A DNA stretch of 64,000 bases from Vampirovibrio chlorellavorus. Its GTDB lineage: Bacteria; Cyanobacteriota; Vampirovibrionia; Vampirovibrionales; Vampirovibrionaceae. The DNA lies in assembly GCA_001858525.1 (NCBI GenBank), contig LAPX01000005.1, positions 62,001 through 126,000 of the forward strand. Reading direction: 5' to 3'. This document shows positions 1-9,895 of the stretch, piece after piece (positions within the stretch are counted from its first letter, which is position 1; the number at the start of each line of letters is the position of its first letter). Below the pieces are notes generated by a model. The model ran no database searches. It had not been told where the DNA came from and saw nothing but the letters and a program-made list of their open reading frames with translations. Position numbers and translations under genes: made by a program.

Positions 1-2403
1 GCCGCCATGCGGGCCTTGGCTGAAGGGAAAAAGATTTTCTACACCACACCGCTGAAGGCTTTGAGCAACCAGAAGTATTTTGATTTGAAAAAGCAATACG
101 GCGAAGCCAATGTGGGCTTGCTGACCGGGGATTCTTCCTTTAACCGGGATGCCCGCATTATTGTGATGACCACGGAAATCTTCCGTAACATGCTCTACGG
201 CATTGAGGGGGATAGCAGTGTGCTGAGCTATCTGGGCTATGTGGTACTGGATGAATGCCACTATATGAACGATTCCGAGCGGGGCACGGTGTGGGAAGAG
301 TGCATTATTTACTGTCCGGACAATATTCAAATCATCGCCTTGTCCGCCACTGTGGCCAATGCCGCTGAGTTGACCGACTGGATCAATGAGGTGCACCACG
401 ATACCCGGTTGATCTGGAGCGATTTTCGCCCGGTGCCGCTGCGCTTTTCCTTTTACGATCGGGATCGCCTGCTGCCCTTGTTTGAACCCATTGGCGCTGA
501 CGGGCAGAAAAAGCTCAATCGCAAGCTAAAGCTGGACATGAAGGGCCAGCGGTTCGCCAAGACCAACCGTTTTTTCCGGCCTAACGAGCTGATTAATCTG
601 ATGGCCGAAAAGGACATGCTGCCAGCCATCTTCTTTACCTTCAGCCGTAAGGATTGCGACAAGCATTTGGAGTTCACCTTCCCCCTCAAGCTGTTGTCTC
701 CCGCCGAGCGGAAGCAATTAGAGCGCAAAGTGGATGAGTTTGTGGCCCAGAATCCTTTTCTGGAGAGCAGTCCCCAGATTAAGTATATTCGCAACGGCTT
801 TGCCTGCCATCACGCCGGCTTGCTGCCTGCCATGAAGCACCTCGTGGAAACGCTGTTTCAGCAAGGTTTGATTAAAGCGGTTTTTGCCACAGAGACTCTG
901 GCTGCGGGGATTAACATGCCAGCCCGTTCCACGGTGATTACCAAAATTTCTAAGCGTACCAATGATGGTCACCGCTTGCTGACGGCCAGCGAATTCTTGC
1001 AAATGTCCGGTCGGGCAGGGCGTCGGGGTATGGATGAAGTGGGCTATGTGCTGATTGTCAGCTCCCAATATGAAGGGGCCATGGAAGCGGCCACCCTGGC
1101 CAGCAGTCCGCCGGAACCCTTGAATAGCCAGTTTACCCCCACCTACGGGATGGTCCTGAACCTGTTGCAAAAGCACAGCTTGCAGCAGGCGGAATTCCTG
1201 ATTCGTCAGAGCTTCGGTCAGTTCACAGCGGCCCGGCGCTTGCGCCCCCTGGAAGAGTCTAAAGCCCACCACGAGGCCGAATTGCAGCAATTGTTGGATT
1301 TCAAATGCCCGGTTGAGGTCACTGACAAGGATTTCCACGGGTATTTACGGGCCAAGGAGCTGGTGCATGAAACCGCTCGCTTTGTGCGTATTTTGCAGAA
1401 GCAGCTCAAACAGCATGGCAACTCGCCGGAAGTGCACAAGCAACTGAATCACGAGCAAGGCAAGCTGAATAACCTGCGGGCCACCATTAACAGTAGTCCT
1501 TGCAACCGCTGCGATGTGTTGCGCAAGCACGAGCGGGTGGAAGAGCGTATTCAGCGTGAGCAGCGCAAGTTAAAATCCGTGAATCGCTTGCTGGCGGAAG
1601 AGAACGATACCCATTGGCGACGGTTTATGAATATTTACGCTTTGCTGCGGGAAACAGAATATTTGAATGAGCAGGATAAGCCGACCCGCCGGGGTGAGCT
1701 CACTGCCCAGATTCGCTCTGAGAACGAGTATGCCATGGCGGAAATTTTGCTGGCCGTTGGGGTGATTGATGATTTGACTGCCCCGCAGCTGGCCGCTTTG
1801 GTGTCCGCTTTGCTGAATGACAGCAACCGGGAGAATTTATACGTTAAATTCCACTTGTCTAACGCGGTGGTAGAGGCCTTAAACAAGGTGGATATGCTCT
1901 TGCAGCGGGTGGACCGTTTGCAACGCAAACACAAGGTGGCTGTGGGCCTGATTCTGAATCCGGTGGCCAGTGGGCTGGTGGAAGCCTGGGCCATTGGCTG
2001 GTCTTGGGAACGCCTGGTGGGCATTACCAACATCGGAGAAGGTGATATTGTGCGCTTGCTGCGCCGCACCGCCGATATCCTGCGGCAAATCAGCCGCATC
2101 GATACCTTGCCTCTGAACATTCGCCTGACTGCCAAAGAGGCCCTGAAGCTGATTGATCGGGAGCCGATTAAAGAAATCGAGCTGATTGAGGAGCCGGTGG
2201 TGGCTGTTGTGAGCGAGGCATTGCCGGTTGAGCCGACCACAGAAGCGGGGCAATTATTACCGTTTCCCAGTGTTGATTCACTTAGTTCTTCCCCTGAAAA
2301 CTTGGCCGTAAAAGCCGAGGCTGAGGCGGAACCAGAAGCCTCGCTTGGCGTCGACAGTTTCCATGAGGCCTTGCCCCAGACCACGGAGTTTCCCCAGGCA
2401 TGA
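1..2403 (+). CDS. Ski2/Mtr4-like (HelY-type) superfamily 2 RNA helicase, 5' end outside window
   Basis: Reading frame appears open from the window start; DECH box (VVLDECHYMND), SATVANAAELTDW, SGRAGRRGMDEVG motifs and long C-terminal region typical of Ski2-like helicases. Confidence 0.85.
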   Translation, partial: AAMRALAEGKKIFYTTPLKALSNQKYFDLKKQYGEANVGLLTGDSSFNRDARIIVMTTEIFRNMLYGIEGDSSVLSYLGYVVLDECHYMNDSERGTVWEECIIYCPDNIQIIALSATVANAAELTDWINEVHHDTRLIWSDFRPVPLRFSFYDRDRLLPLFEPIGADGQKKLNRKLKLDMKGQRFAKTNRFFRPNELINLMAEKDMLPAIFFTFSRKDCDKHLEFTFPLKLLSPAERKQLERKVDEFVAQNPFLESSPQIKYIRNGFACHHAGLLPAMKHLVETLFQQGLIKAVFATETLAAGINMPARSTVITKISKRTNDGHRLLTASEFLQMSGRAGRRGMDEVGYVLIVSSQYEGAMEAATLASSPPEPLNSQFTPTYGMVLNLLQKHSLQQAEFLIRQSFGQFTAARRLRPLEESKAHHEAELQQLLDFKCPVEVTDKDFHGYLRAKELVHETARFVRILQKQLKQHGNSPEVHKQLNHEQGKLNNLRATINSSPCNRCDVLRKHERVEERIQREQRKLKSVNRLLAEENDTHWRRFMNIYALLRETEYLNEQDKPTRRGELTAQIRSENEYAMAEILLAVGVIDDLTAPQLAALVSALLNDSNRENLYVKFHLSNAVVEALNKVDMLLQRVDRLQRKHKVAVGLILNPVASGLVEAWAIGWSWERLVGITNIGEGDIVRLLRRTADILRQISRIDTLPLNIRLTAKEALKLIDREPIKEIELIEEPVVAVVSEALPVEPTTEAGQLLPFPSVDSLSSSPENLAVKAEAEAEPEASLGVDSFHEALPQTTEFPQA

Positions 2404-2564
2404 GTGATCCAAAAAGCATTGAAACCAAGACCAGTGAGACGCCCGTGGTCACTGAAACCCCCTGTCCTGATGGGGTCATCCGATCCAAATTGCCGGATTT
2501 TCGTCCGCTGGGAACCGTTCGAGATTATTTTACAGAGCTGATGCGGCAGGATAGTATTCGTTAA
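2400..2564 (+). CDS. 54-aa small protein overlapping the helicase stop codon (ATGA)
   Basis: Manual translation MSDPKSIETKTSETPVVTETPCPDGVIRSKLPDFRPLGTVRDYFTELMRQDSIR*; ATG at 2400 overlaps TGA at 2401-2403. Confidence 0.5.
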   Translation: MSDPKSIETKTSETPVVTETPCPDGVIRSKLPDFRPLGTVRDYFTELMRQDSIR

Positions 2565-2611
2565 GTACTTCCCCCTGCTCAATCCAAACCAACAGGTGTA
2601 CAATTAAATTT

Positions 2612-3925
2612 ATGACTCAATTTCAAACCCTCCCCCTTGATGCCGCTGTTTTAAAATCCCTGGATCAGATGGGTTATCATGAGATGACCCCCATTCAGGA
2701 AATGGCCATCCCCAAACTATTGACCGGGCAAGACTTTTTAGGCCAAGCACCTACCGGAACCGGTAAAACCGCCGCTTTTGGCATTCCACTCATTAGCCGT
2801 TTGCAAGCGGGCAGTGGCACCATTGATGCCTTGATTTTGGGGCCGACCCGCGAATTGGTGCAGCAAATTGCCGAAGAGCTGAACCGCATTGGCGCTGAAA
2901 AAGGCATTCAGGCCCTCCCCATTTTTGGTGGAGAAAACGTGTTTGTGCAAAAAGAAGCCCTGCGTGAGCGCAAGGCCCAGATTATCGTAGGAACCCCCGG
3001 CCGGGTGCTGGATCACATTGGTCAGGTCACCATGGATTTGTCTCAAACCCGCATGGTGATATTGGATGAAGCCGATGAGATGCTGGATATGGGCTTTCGA
3101 CCCGATATTGAGTCCATCTTTAAGCATTTGCCCGGTGGGCGGGAAACCTGGCTGTTTTCGGCCACTGTGTCCCCAGAGATTCGCAAAATCGCCGATCAGT
3201 ACATGTACCATCCGGAAGAAGTGCGTATTCAGCCGCAAACCAAGACGGCGGAAAACATTCAGCAAATGTACTATGTGGTGAAAGACGAGGAAAAGCACCG
3301 TCTGCTGCGCCAAATCGTCAAAGAGCACCCCGATATGTACGGGATTGTGTTCTGCCAGACCAAGCGGGATGTGGTGTTGCTGACCCGTAAAATGCGGGAT
3401 TATTACCCTATCGATTGCTTGCATGGGGCTATGGCCCAGGGCGATCGGGATCAGGTGATGGACGCTTTCCGCTCCGGCAAGCTGAAATTGCTGGTCTCCA
3501 CCGATATTATGGCCCGGGGCATTGATGTGGATAACTTGACTCATGTTATCAATTATTCACCGCCGCATGATCCGGAATCTTATATTCACCGGATTGGACG
3601 AACCGCCCGCAAGGGGGAAACCGGTGTGGCCATGACCTTTTTCAATCCCTTTGAAAAACGTGCTTTGGAGCAACTGGAGCGCCGGGTGAAGATGGGACTG
3701 CAAAAGCATCCCAGTTGTGAATTGGAGTTTGAAGACGCCCCACCCAAAGGCTTTGGCCGCTATCAGGGGCAGGGCAATTCTGGTTTTTCACACGGGCGTG
3801 GCGGGCAAAAGCCCAATGGCCATAATCCGAACGGACAGAAACGCCGTCCCCGTCGTTCCGGTAATCCCAACCCGGTCGCTGGACAAACAGGGGGCACTTC
3901 TTCGCCCTCCTCGGCGGAAAGTTAA
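2612..3925 (+). CDS. DEAD-box RNA helicase (CshA/DeaD-like)
   Basis: APTGTGKTAAF, PTRELVQQ, VILDEADEMLDMGF, SATVSPEI, HRIGRTARKG motifs; Gly/Arg/Asn-rich C-terminal tail. Confidence 0.93.
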   Translation: MTQFQTLPLDAAVLKSLDQMGYHEMTPIQEMAIPKLLTGQDFLGQAPTGTGKTAAFGIPLISRLQAGSGTIDALILGPTRELVQQIAEELNRIGAEKGIQALPIFGGENVFVQKEALRERKAQIIVGTPGRVLDHIGQVTMDLSQTRMVILDEADEMLDMGFRPDIESIFKHLPGGRETWLFSATVSPEIRKIADQYMYHPEEVRIQPQTKTAENIQQMYYVVKDEEKHRLLRQIVKEHPDMYGIVFCQTKRDVVLLTRKMRDYYPIDCLHGAMAQGDRDQVMDAFRSGKLKLLVSTDIMARGIDVDNLTHVINYSPPHDPESYIHRIGRTARKGETGVAMTFFNPFEKRALEQLERRVKMGLQKHPSCELEFEDAPPKGFGRYQGQGNSGFSHGRGGQKPNGHNPNGQKRRPRRSGNPNPVAGQTGGTSSPSSAES

Positions 3926-3952
3926 TATCCGCTAGGCCATCTTTTCAAACAT

Positions 3953-4825
3953 TTGCCTGTGCACGATTTAAAATTCTGGGGACTGGGAACAGTCCTTCAG
4001 GATGGGTCGTCTATCAGTTTTACGGCGTGGCACAAGGATGACGGAATTCTTATGGATGGTGCTCAAAAAGGCGTGCTTCTCATTCATGGGCTGACCGGCT
4101 CTCCCCTTGAGATGCGACCGGTCGAGGAATCCCTGGGTCAAGGCGGTTATAAAACCCAACTGATTACCTTGCCCGGACACGGCGAGCGGCCTGAGAAGCG
4201 TTTTTTTGAGACGTCCGCTTTTGAGATTCTGGATCACTGCGCCGCTGAGTATGAGCAGTTTGCCAAATCGGTGGATGAGGTTTATATTGTCGGGCATTCG
4301 CTGGGTGGGATTTGCACCTTACTGACCGCCTCGGTGCAACCGCCCAAGTTGAAGGGGATTGTGGTTTTTTCCGCCCCTTACGAGCATGCCTATTTTTACA
4401 ATCACATCCGGGGGCTGACCCAAATGACCGTTCCTCAGCTGGTGCGCAGTCTTTATCTGGCCCCTCGGGACAAGATTGCGTTCAATCGGCCTGATGTGAA
4501 GCCCTGGAATGTTCCCAAATTGCTGCAACAAACCCAGATTATGTTTTCACTGATGAAGGAGCAGGTGGGCAATATTCAGGTGCCGGTCAGTTTGGCCCAC
4601 TCCGTCTATGATTTGACCATTCCCTACGGGGAAATGGAAAAACTGGCCCAAGTCATTGGACAATCGGCCCCCGTTAAAACCACGGTGCTGGAACGATGCG
4701 GGCACCGTATTTTTCCGGTCAGTCAGGACATGGACACCGCCATACAGGTCATTTACGATTTTCTGCAAACGGATTGTCATGCCATGCAATCGGCCTGGCT
4801 TAATCAGGCTTGTCCCATCCGGTAG
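3953..4825 (+). CDS. alpha/beta hydrolase (carboxylesterase-like)
   Basis: LLIHGLTGSPLEM oxyanion region, GHSLGG nucleophile elbow, C-terminal ERCGHRI; apparent TTG start. Confidence 0.75.
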   Translation: MPVHDLKFWGLGTVLQDGSSISFTAWHKDDGILMDGAQKGVLLIHGLTGSPLEMRPVEESLGQGGYKTQLITLPGHGERPEKRFFETSAFEILDHCAAEYEQFAKSVDEVYIVGHSLGGICTLLTASVQPPKLKGIVVFSAPYEHAYFYNHIRGLTQMTVPQLVRSLYLAPRDKIAFNRPDVKPWNVPKLLQQTQIMFSLMKEQVGNIQVPVSLAHSVYDLTIPYGEMEKLAQVIGQSAPVKTTVLERCGHRIFPVSQDMDTAIQVIYDFLQTDCHAMQSAWLNQACPIR

Positions 4826-4841
4826 TTCGTTCGTGCTGAGT

Positions 4842-6002
4842 TTACAGGAAATTGTTGAGGATTTTTTGATCCGCTTCCAGTCCGCAGGGGGTGGCCCGAT
4901 ACACAATGATTGGCTGTAAGGGGTTTTCCCGGTACTGACGCACCACAATTTCAAACACGCCGTCTTTATCCAAATCTTCCACAATGCGGTTGGGCGCGAC
5001 ATTGGTTTTAAACGCCGCCAAAGGCTTGCCGTCACTGCCGGTCACCCGGACCAGATATTGCTTACTGCCCTGAGTTTGTTTTTCTTGGAATTGGCTTTCC
5101 TGGGTTTGAAAAAACTGAATGAGTGCAGGGTTGCCGTTAAAGTTGGTGGCTTGCTGGGCAATACTGACACCCCGCACAGCGTTGTAATCGGTATCCATGG
5201 GGCCGGGTTCCGGGCTGCATACGCTGCCAAAGGAAGCACTGGTGAGGCCGCTTTCCGGGTTATTGGTGGTTAGGGATTGGCTGCTGTTTTGCACACCACC
5301 CAAAGGCACCACGGCGTTGCCGTAAGGCACATAAACCAAGCTGAAATCCCGATTGCTGAAGCTTTTGTAGGCGGGCATGCCTTTCATTTTTTGGATGACC
5401 TGGATGTAGCTGGGCCAAAAGCCGGGTTGGTGCTTTTGGGCGTCGCGTTGCACGGCATCGCCCAGTTTGAACATGGCATCCAGCTTGCGGGTAGTGGTAA
5501 CTTCCGGGGTGGATGCCTCCAGGGTCAAGTCCGCTTCCACTTCGGCCATGCCATAGGCCAGGGCGGAGAACTGGTCCTGGAAAAAGTCGTTGGCCTTGCG
5601 CAGAAAGAACAATCCGGTTTTGTTTTGCTTGAAAACCAACTGGGCGTAGCCGTGGTCAAATCCCAGCATCAAATCTTTCTCGTTGGTCATACGGCGCTTA
5701 TGAATGGCTTCCAGCAATTTGTCCTGGCTGCCAGCGTCTAAATCGTGGTAGGCCCGACGAATGGCCTCCATGTGTACCAACAGAACCGGGGTGCTGTTCA
5801 GGGCCTGAATGACTTGATCGGGAGTGGTGAATGTCTCCGGGAAGGCTTTGGCTGAGGCGTAACCGTCCACGGTTAGGGGTATGGTTCTGAGAAAATCCAC
5901 GGTGTCAGCCTGAACGGGGATACTGCTACTTAACAAGAGGCCGAGACAACTGGCCCAGACGCCGGTTTTTTTGAGGGATCCCTTAATAACGCTCAGGTTC
6001 AT
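4842..6002 (-). CDS. secreted protein of unknown function
   Basis: 386-aa ORF with N-terminal signal peptide (SCLGLLLSSSIPVQA); no family recognised. Confidence 0.65.
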   Translation of the reverse strand: MNLSVIKGSLKKTGVWASCLGLLLSSSIPVQADTVDFLRTIPLTVDGYASAKAFPETFTTPDQVIQALNSTPVLLVHMEAIRRAYHDLDAGSQDKLLEAIHKRRMTNEKDLMLGFDHGYAQLVFKQNKTGLFFLRKANDFFQDQFSALAYGMAEVEADLTLEASTPEVTTTRKLDAMFKLGDAVQRDAQKHQPGFWPSYIQVIQKMKGMPAYKSFSNRDFSLVYVPYGNAVVPLGGVQNSSQSLTTNNPESGLTSASFGSVCSPEPGPMDTDYNAVRGVSIAQQATNFNGNPALIQFFQTQESQFQEKQTQGSKQYLVRVTGSDGKPLAAFKTNVAPNRIVEDLDKDGVFEIVVRQYRENPLQPIIVYRATPCGLEADQKILNNFL

Positions 6003-6149
6003 GCCTTACTCTCCCGGATTTCTTTATTAACACACGCTTGGAATGAGTGGATTCAGCCCCCCTGTTGGGTTGAACTGAAGACAGCCTATTGCCTCCAAAA
6101 AAGAAGCATTTGGGGCTTGCTGGTCAATAACGTCTAACGCTCTCTAACC

Positions 6150-6316
6150 TTTGGGGCTTGACCTGACGAGACTCTCCGACAGGGTGCATTGGAGTTGGGT
6201 CAGGCTCGGCGTTGTTGCGAACAGGTATTTACGCCTAGCGAACCCTTTTCGGACCGTCTTTAAGGACAAGCGCCAGAATAGTTTGATTTTAACACGCCGA
6301 TGGGTTGAGCCCCAAA
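6150..6316 (+). ncRNA. candidate structured RNA (three-way-junction-like)
   Basis: TTTGGGGCTTGACC (6150-6163) pairs with GGTTGAGCCCCAAA (6303-6316) as a 14-bp helix with two G-U pairs on the + strand only; internal helices also present. Confidence 0.35.
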
Positions 6317-6458
6317 ATTATCTCATCCCGCTTTTTTACTTGATTCCAAGGGCTTCAACCGGCACAATGAGACACAGGCGGGAACAGCCTTTTTTCTTGC
6401 CGGTTTTCTCTGCTGCCAGCCCACCCCGGCAGTTCCGCCATTCCCCAAAGGACACGTT

Positions 6459-7928
6459 TTGAGCCAAGCCAGTTTTTTTCAACGTTTTGAAAAGTACCCG
6501 TTTAAAACATGGGTGCTGGTCATGGCCTTGGCCTTGGGGCTTACGGCGGTATTTTATAATGTGCCGTTTTTATCGGGGCCACGTTGGGCCCGAGAGGTCT
6601 TTGTTTGGCCCCTGACGGTGGTGCTCATTTTAACTTACTGGCAAGGCTTTCTGGCCCTGCAACGGCAGTCGATTTCCCTCAAAACCTTGTGGCTGACAGG
6701 ACTGCTCCTGGCGCTGCTGGCCTGGGCCATTCCGCCTTTTCATTCCACCGATCTGTTTGGCTACATCAACCGGGGATGGCAGCAATGGCATTACGGGCTT
6801 AATCCATACGTCTACACGGTGGATCACATTCCCCACTGGGGGCAGGACCCCATGATTACTGATCACTGGGTGAATAATCCTAGCCCCTACGGTTTTTTGT
6901 ATTTGTTGATGGCCAAGGCCTTGTGCGCACTGGGGGCAGGCCATAAACTGCTGACAGTGTGCCTGTTTAAAGCCTTTAACGTAGTGCTCTACGGGTTGAC
7001 CGGGCTGTTGATTGTGGCCGGGGTCAATCGACTGAATCGCACCAGCTCTTCCACTCAGCCGACGGCACTGGTGACACCCCAAGCCCTGTATCTCTATTTG
7101 TGGAATCCGCTGGTTTTGATTCAGGCCATTAGCAATGGGCATAACGATAGTGTGATGGGGTTTTTCGTCACGCTGGCCGCCTTCTTTGCCATTGCCGGGC
7201 AGTGGCTATGGATTTTGCCCGCCCTGATGGCCGCTACCCTGATTAAGTATGGGGCCGTGGTGATTTTGCCGTTGGCCTTATTGTTTTTGTTCAAAAATCG
7301 GGCCTGGGGCACTTTAATCGGGGGCTTGTTTTTGGCCGCTGTTCTGTTTGGGGTGACTGGCTTGCCTTATTTGGCGGATTGGCAGCAGTTCCATCTCACG
7401 GAAATTAACCGAAACGCATTTGTCAGCCACGGTTCGCTGCATTCCTTTGTGTATGCCATTTTTAAAAACCTGGACAAAACCCTGTTGCCCGGTCTGCATG
7501 CGCATCGGGAGACCATTCGGGCCATCCTGAAGAATCTGTTGCTGGGGGCTTATGCGCTGTTTCTGGGCGGGTTGTGCTGGCGGCGCTTTCGGCAGGCTGA
7601 TTACGCGCCCGCTTTGTGGATTCGGGATGCTTTGCTGGCCATGGCGGTGTTGATTTGTCTGGTGAGTTTGAAGTTTTACCCCTGGTATTTGGGCATGTTT
7701 TTCCCGCTGGTGTTATATCTGTCCCCGGCGGATTGGCTGCAACGCATGCTGCTATGGGTTTCCTGCGCCCAGATGCTTTCAATTACCTTTGTCGGTCAGG
7801 CGCATTTGCTTAATTTTGTCTTAATGACCGGATTACCCGTGGTTTACTTAGGAAAGTGGCAGCAAAAGGGGGTTGTTCAGGGGCCGCCAGTCGCCCAAGT
7901 AGATGTCAGGGAGCCCGGGGGCCAATGA
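6459..7928 (+). CDS. polytopic GT-C type glycosyltransferase (polyprenol-phosphomannose-dependent mannosyltransferase-like)
   Basis: Many TM segments; STDLFGYINRGWQQWHYGLNPYVY region; apparent TTG start. Confidence 0.65.
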   Translation: MSQASFFQRFEKYPFKTWVLVMALALGLTAVFYNVPFLSGPRWAREVFVWPLTVVLILTYWQGFLALQRQSISLKTLWLTGLLLALLAWAIPPFHSTDLFGYINRGWQQWHYGLNPYVYTVDHIPHWGQDPMITDHWVNNPSPYGFLYLLMAKALCALGAGHKLLTVCLFKAFNVVLYGLTGLLIVAGVNRLNRTSSSTQPTALVTPQALYLYLWNPLVLIQAISNGHNDSVMGFFVTLAAFFAIAGQWLWILPALMAATLIKYGAVVILPLALLFLFKNRAWGTLIGGLFLAAVLFGVTGLPYLADWQQFHLTEINRNAFVSHGSLHSFVYAIFKNLDKTLLPGLHAHRETIRAILKNLLLGAYALFLGGLCWRRFRQADYAPALWIRDALLAMAVLICLVSLKFYPWYLGMFFPLVLYLSPADWLQRMLLWVSCAQMLSITFVGQAHLLNFVLMTGLPVVYLGKWQQKGVVQGPPVAQVDVREPGGQ

Positions 7929-9658
7929 AACGGATGACCTCTTGGGCGTGGGTGGGCTTGGTCATCATTCTTTTGCTGGGGGCCAGTGCCCGTTTTTACC
8001 AGTTGGGTGAAAAAAGCCTGTGGAGTGATGAAATTGCCACCATCGCCACCAGCATGGGTAATTCCATTGATCCAGAAGCATTTGCCTTGCGGGGGGAACG
8101 CTTTGATCCGCCCAGCCCTGTTCCGGCCTCCGTTTATCTGGCCAAGGCCACCCAGTCTCATGGGGCTGGTAACTGGGGGCAAACGGCTCAGGTGCTCAAA
8201 GCCAACGTACATCCGCCCCTGTTTTTTATGCTGATGAACGGCTGGATTCATCAGGTTGGGCTGGATCCCGGTACACTTCGAATTCCTGCGGCTTTGTTTG
8301 GCCTGCTATCAGTAGGGATGATGTTTGGCCTGGCCCTTAAACTGGCTGATTGGGATCCTTTAGTCTTTCAGGGAGCCCGGCGGGAAGGGTTTGCTTTGCT
8401 GGCATCGGCCATGATGGCTTTGTCTGCTTATCAGGTGGATCATGCCCAAGATGCCCGCCAGTATACTCTGCTTATTGTTTTGGCCTTGTCGGCCTGCTGG
8501 CTGGCGGTGTCTTTAGTACAACGTCAGGGGCAAAGCGTTTGGCGTTGGGTGTTGCTGGCGTTGTTACTGGCTACGGGACTTTACACCCAGTACTTTTTTG
8601 GGCTGTTTTGCGCATTGATTGTGTGGTTGTTGCTGGTGTTCGGTGGGTGGCAAAAGCGGATTTGGCTCGGCACAGTGGCTTGCGGCGGCCTTGTCCTGTT
8701 GTTGCTTTTGCCTTGGCTGCCTGTGTTTCGGGAGCAACTGGTGTTTTTGAAACTGGCCGGTCATTACACGGCCGGGTTGTGGAATCCAGTTCAATTACCC
8801 GAAAAACTGTGGCGCATTTTTTGTGAGTTTTTCTTGCCGGAGAACAAGGCTGGTAAATTGGTGCCCTTGTTGATATTTCTGGCCTGGGGGGCTGGTTTTG
8901 GCAGGCATAGGGCGCAGCAAAAGCTGTCGGAAGCGGTCACTGGTGAGCGGAAAGCCACGGTGCTTTCCCCCGTGTTGATGTTGATTTTGCTGTGGTTGTT
9001 GGTGTTGGTGGGCGGCCAAATTGGCCTGGATTTGTTGAAAGATTCTCACACGGCAACCATTCGTCGTTATTTATTACTGGCCAGTCCGGCTGTGTACTTA
9101 TTAATGGCTTACGCCTTGTGCGCGGTGTTCAGGGCTTTTTCCGGAAGTCGCACCCGCTGGATTCCGCTAATGGTGACGGGGGCTTTGTTGACCCTGATGC
9201 TGGGGGATACCTGGCATTATTTGTACCGGGATCATACTTCGTCCGATGAGTTTAAACAGGTCGCCCGGCAAATTAACCGGGAGGGGCAGGCTCAGGATTT
9301 GGTTCTGGTGAGTAAAACCGGGGCCATGGCCGTGGGGCTGGCGTTTTATCTGAAGTCTGAAACGCGTCTATGGGGGATTGATGTGCCCTCCGCCAGCACA
9401 TTAAGTCCCGGTTCGGAGATGGTGAAGCGCCTGACCACAGTGCTGGGTCAGCTTCCGGCATCCGCCGGGGTGTGGTTGGCCTTTTCTCATACCGCGCCCA
9501 GTACCCGGAACCGCTTGTCCCAGTTGTTGACGGACTTGGGGTATCAGGCTGGTTCCGAGGTGAAAGTGCCGGGGGTGCGGTTGACCCGTTGGCTGAAATC
9601 GCCTGATTCCAGACGTAGTTCAAAAAATAGTGAGGCTGCCTTCACAACACGTTTCTAA
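7925..9658 (+). CDS. GT39-like membrane glycosyltransferase
   Basis: MKRMTSWAWVGLVIILLLGASARFYQLGEKSLWSDEIAT; LWSDE motif typical of GT-C transferases; ATG overlaps upstream stop (ATGA), so the listed upstream start at 7856 is unlikely. Confidence 0.75.
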   Translation: MKRMTSWAWVGLVIILLLGASARFYQLGEKSLWSDEIATIATSMGNSIDPEAFALRGERFDPPSPVPASVYLAKATQSHGAGNWGQTAQVLKANVHPPLFFMLMNGWIHQVGLDPGTLRIPAALFGLLSVGMMFGLALKLADWDPLVFQGARREGFALLASAMMALSAYQVDHAQDARQYTLLIVLALSACWLAVSLVQRQGQSVWRWVLLALLLATGLYTQYFFGLFCALIVWLLLVFGGWQKRIWLGTVACGGLVLLLLLPWLPVFREQLVFLKLAGHYTAGLWNPVQLPEKLWRIFCEFFLPENKAGKLVPLLIFLAWGAGFGRHRAQQKLSEAVTGERKATVLSPVLMLILLWLLVLVGGQIGLDLLKDSHTATIRRYLLLASPAVYLLMAYALCAVFRAFSGSRTRWIPLMVTGALLTLMLGDTWHYLYRDHTSSDEFKQVARQINREGQAQDLVLVSKTGAMAVGLAFYLKSETRLWGIDVPSASTLSPGSEMVKRLTTVLGQLPASAGVWLAFSHTAPSTRNRLSQLLTDLGYQAGSEVKVPGVRLTRWLKSPDSRRSSKNSEAAFTTRF

Positions 9659-9772
9659 AACTGCGTGGTGCTCAGACAAGTTGTAGAACTGCTTCTGGCA
9701 AGCCTGCCAAGCCCATGTTTTTTAACTCGCTCTACTCAGACAGTTACAAACGTGTTGTGAAGGCAGCCTCAC
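9630..9772. repeat. 143-bp element with perfect 25-bp terminal inverted repeats (MITE-like)
   Basis: GTGAGGCTGCCTTCACAACACGTTT (9630-9654) and its exact reverse complement AAACGTGTTGTGAAGGCAGCCTCAC (9748-9772). Confidence 0.7.
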
Positions 9773-9895
9773 CTAAAAATTGACGCCTGTAGCAAAAAAA
9801 TCCTTAAGTTTGTTTTCATGCTTGTACAGGGGATTAGGCAGTTTTCTTCAGAACGTTTAATCACAGGATAAAACAGGCAATAGGGGACAACGATT

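Noticed and set aside
1635-2603. 322-aa ORF antisense to the helicase
   Set aside because: Opposite a strongly motif-supported CDS; Ser/Arg-rich low-complexity translation typical of spurious antisense frames.
2738-3544. 268-aa ORF antisense to the DEAD-box helicase
   Set aside because: No motifs; helicase motifs on the + strand occupy the same bases.
6151-6462. 103-aa ORF in the 6 kb intergenic region
   Set aside because: Unconvincing composition and no SD; the same bases form the RNA helices described at 6150-6316.
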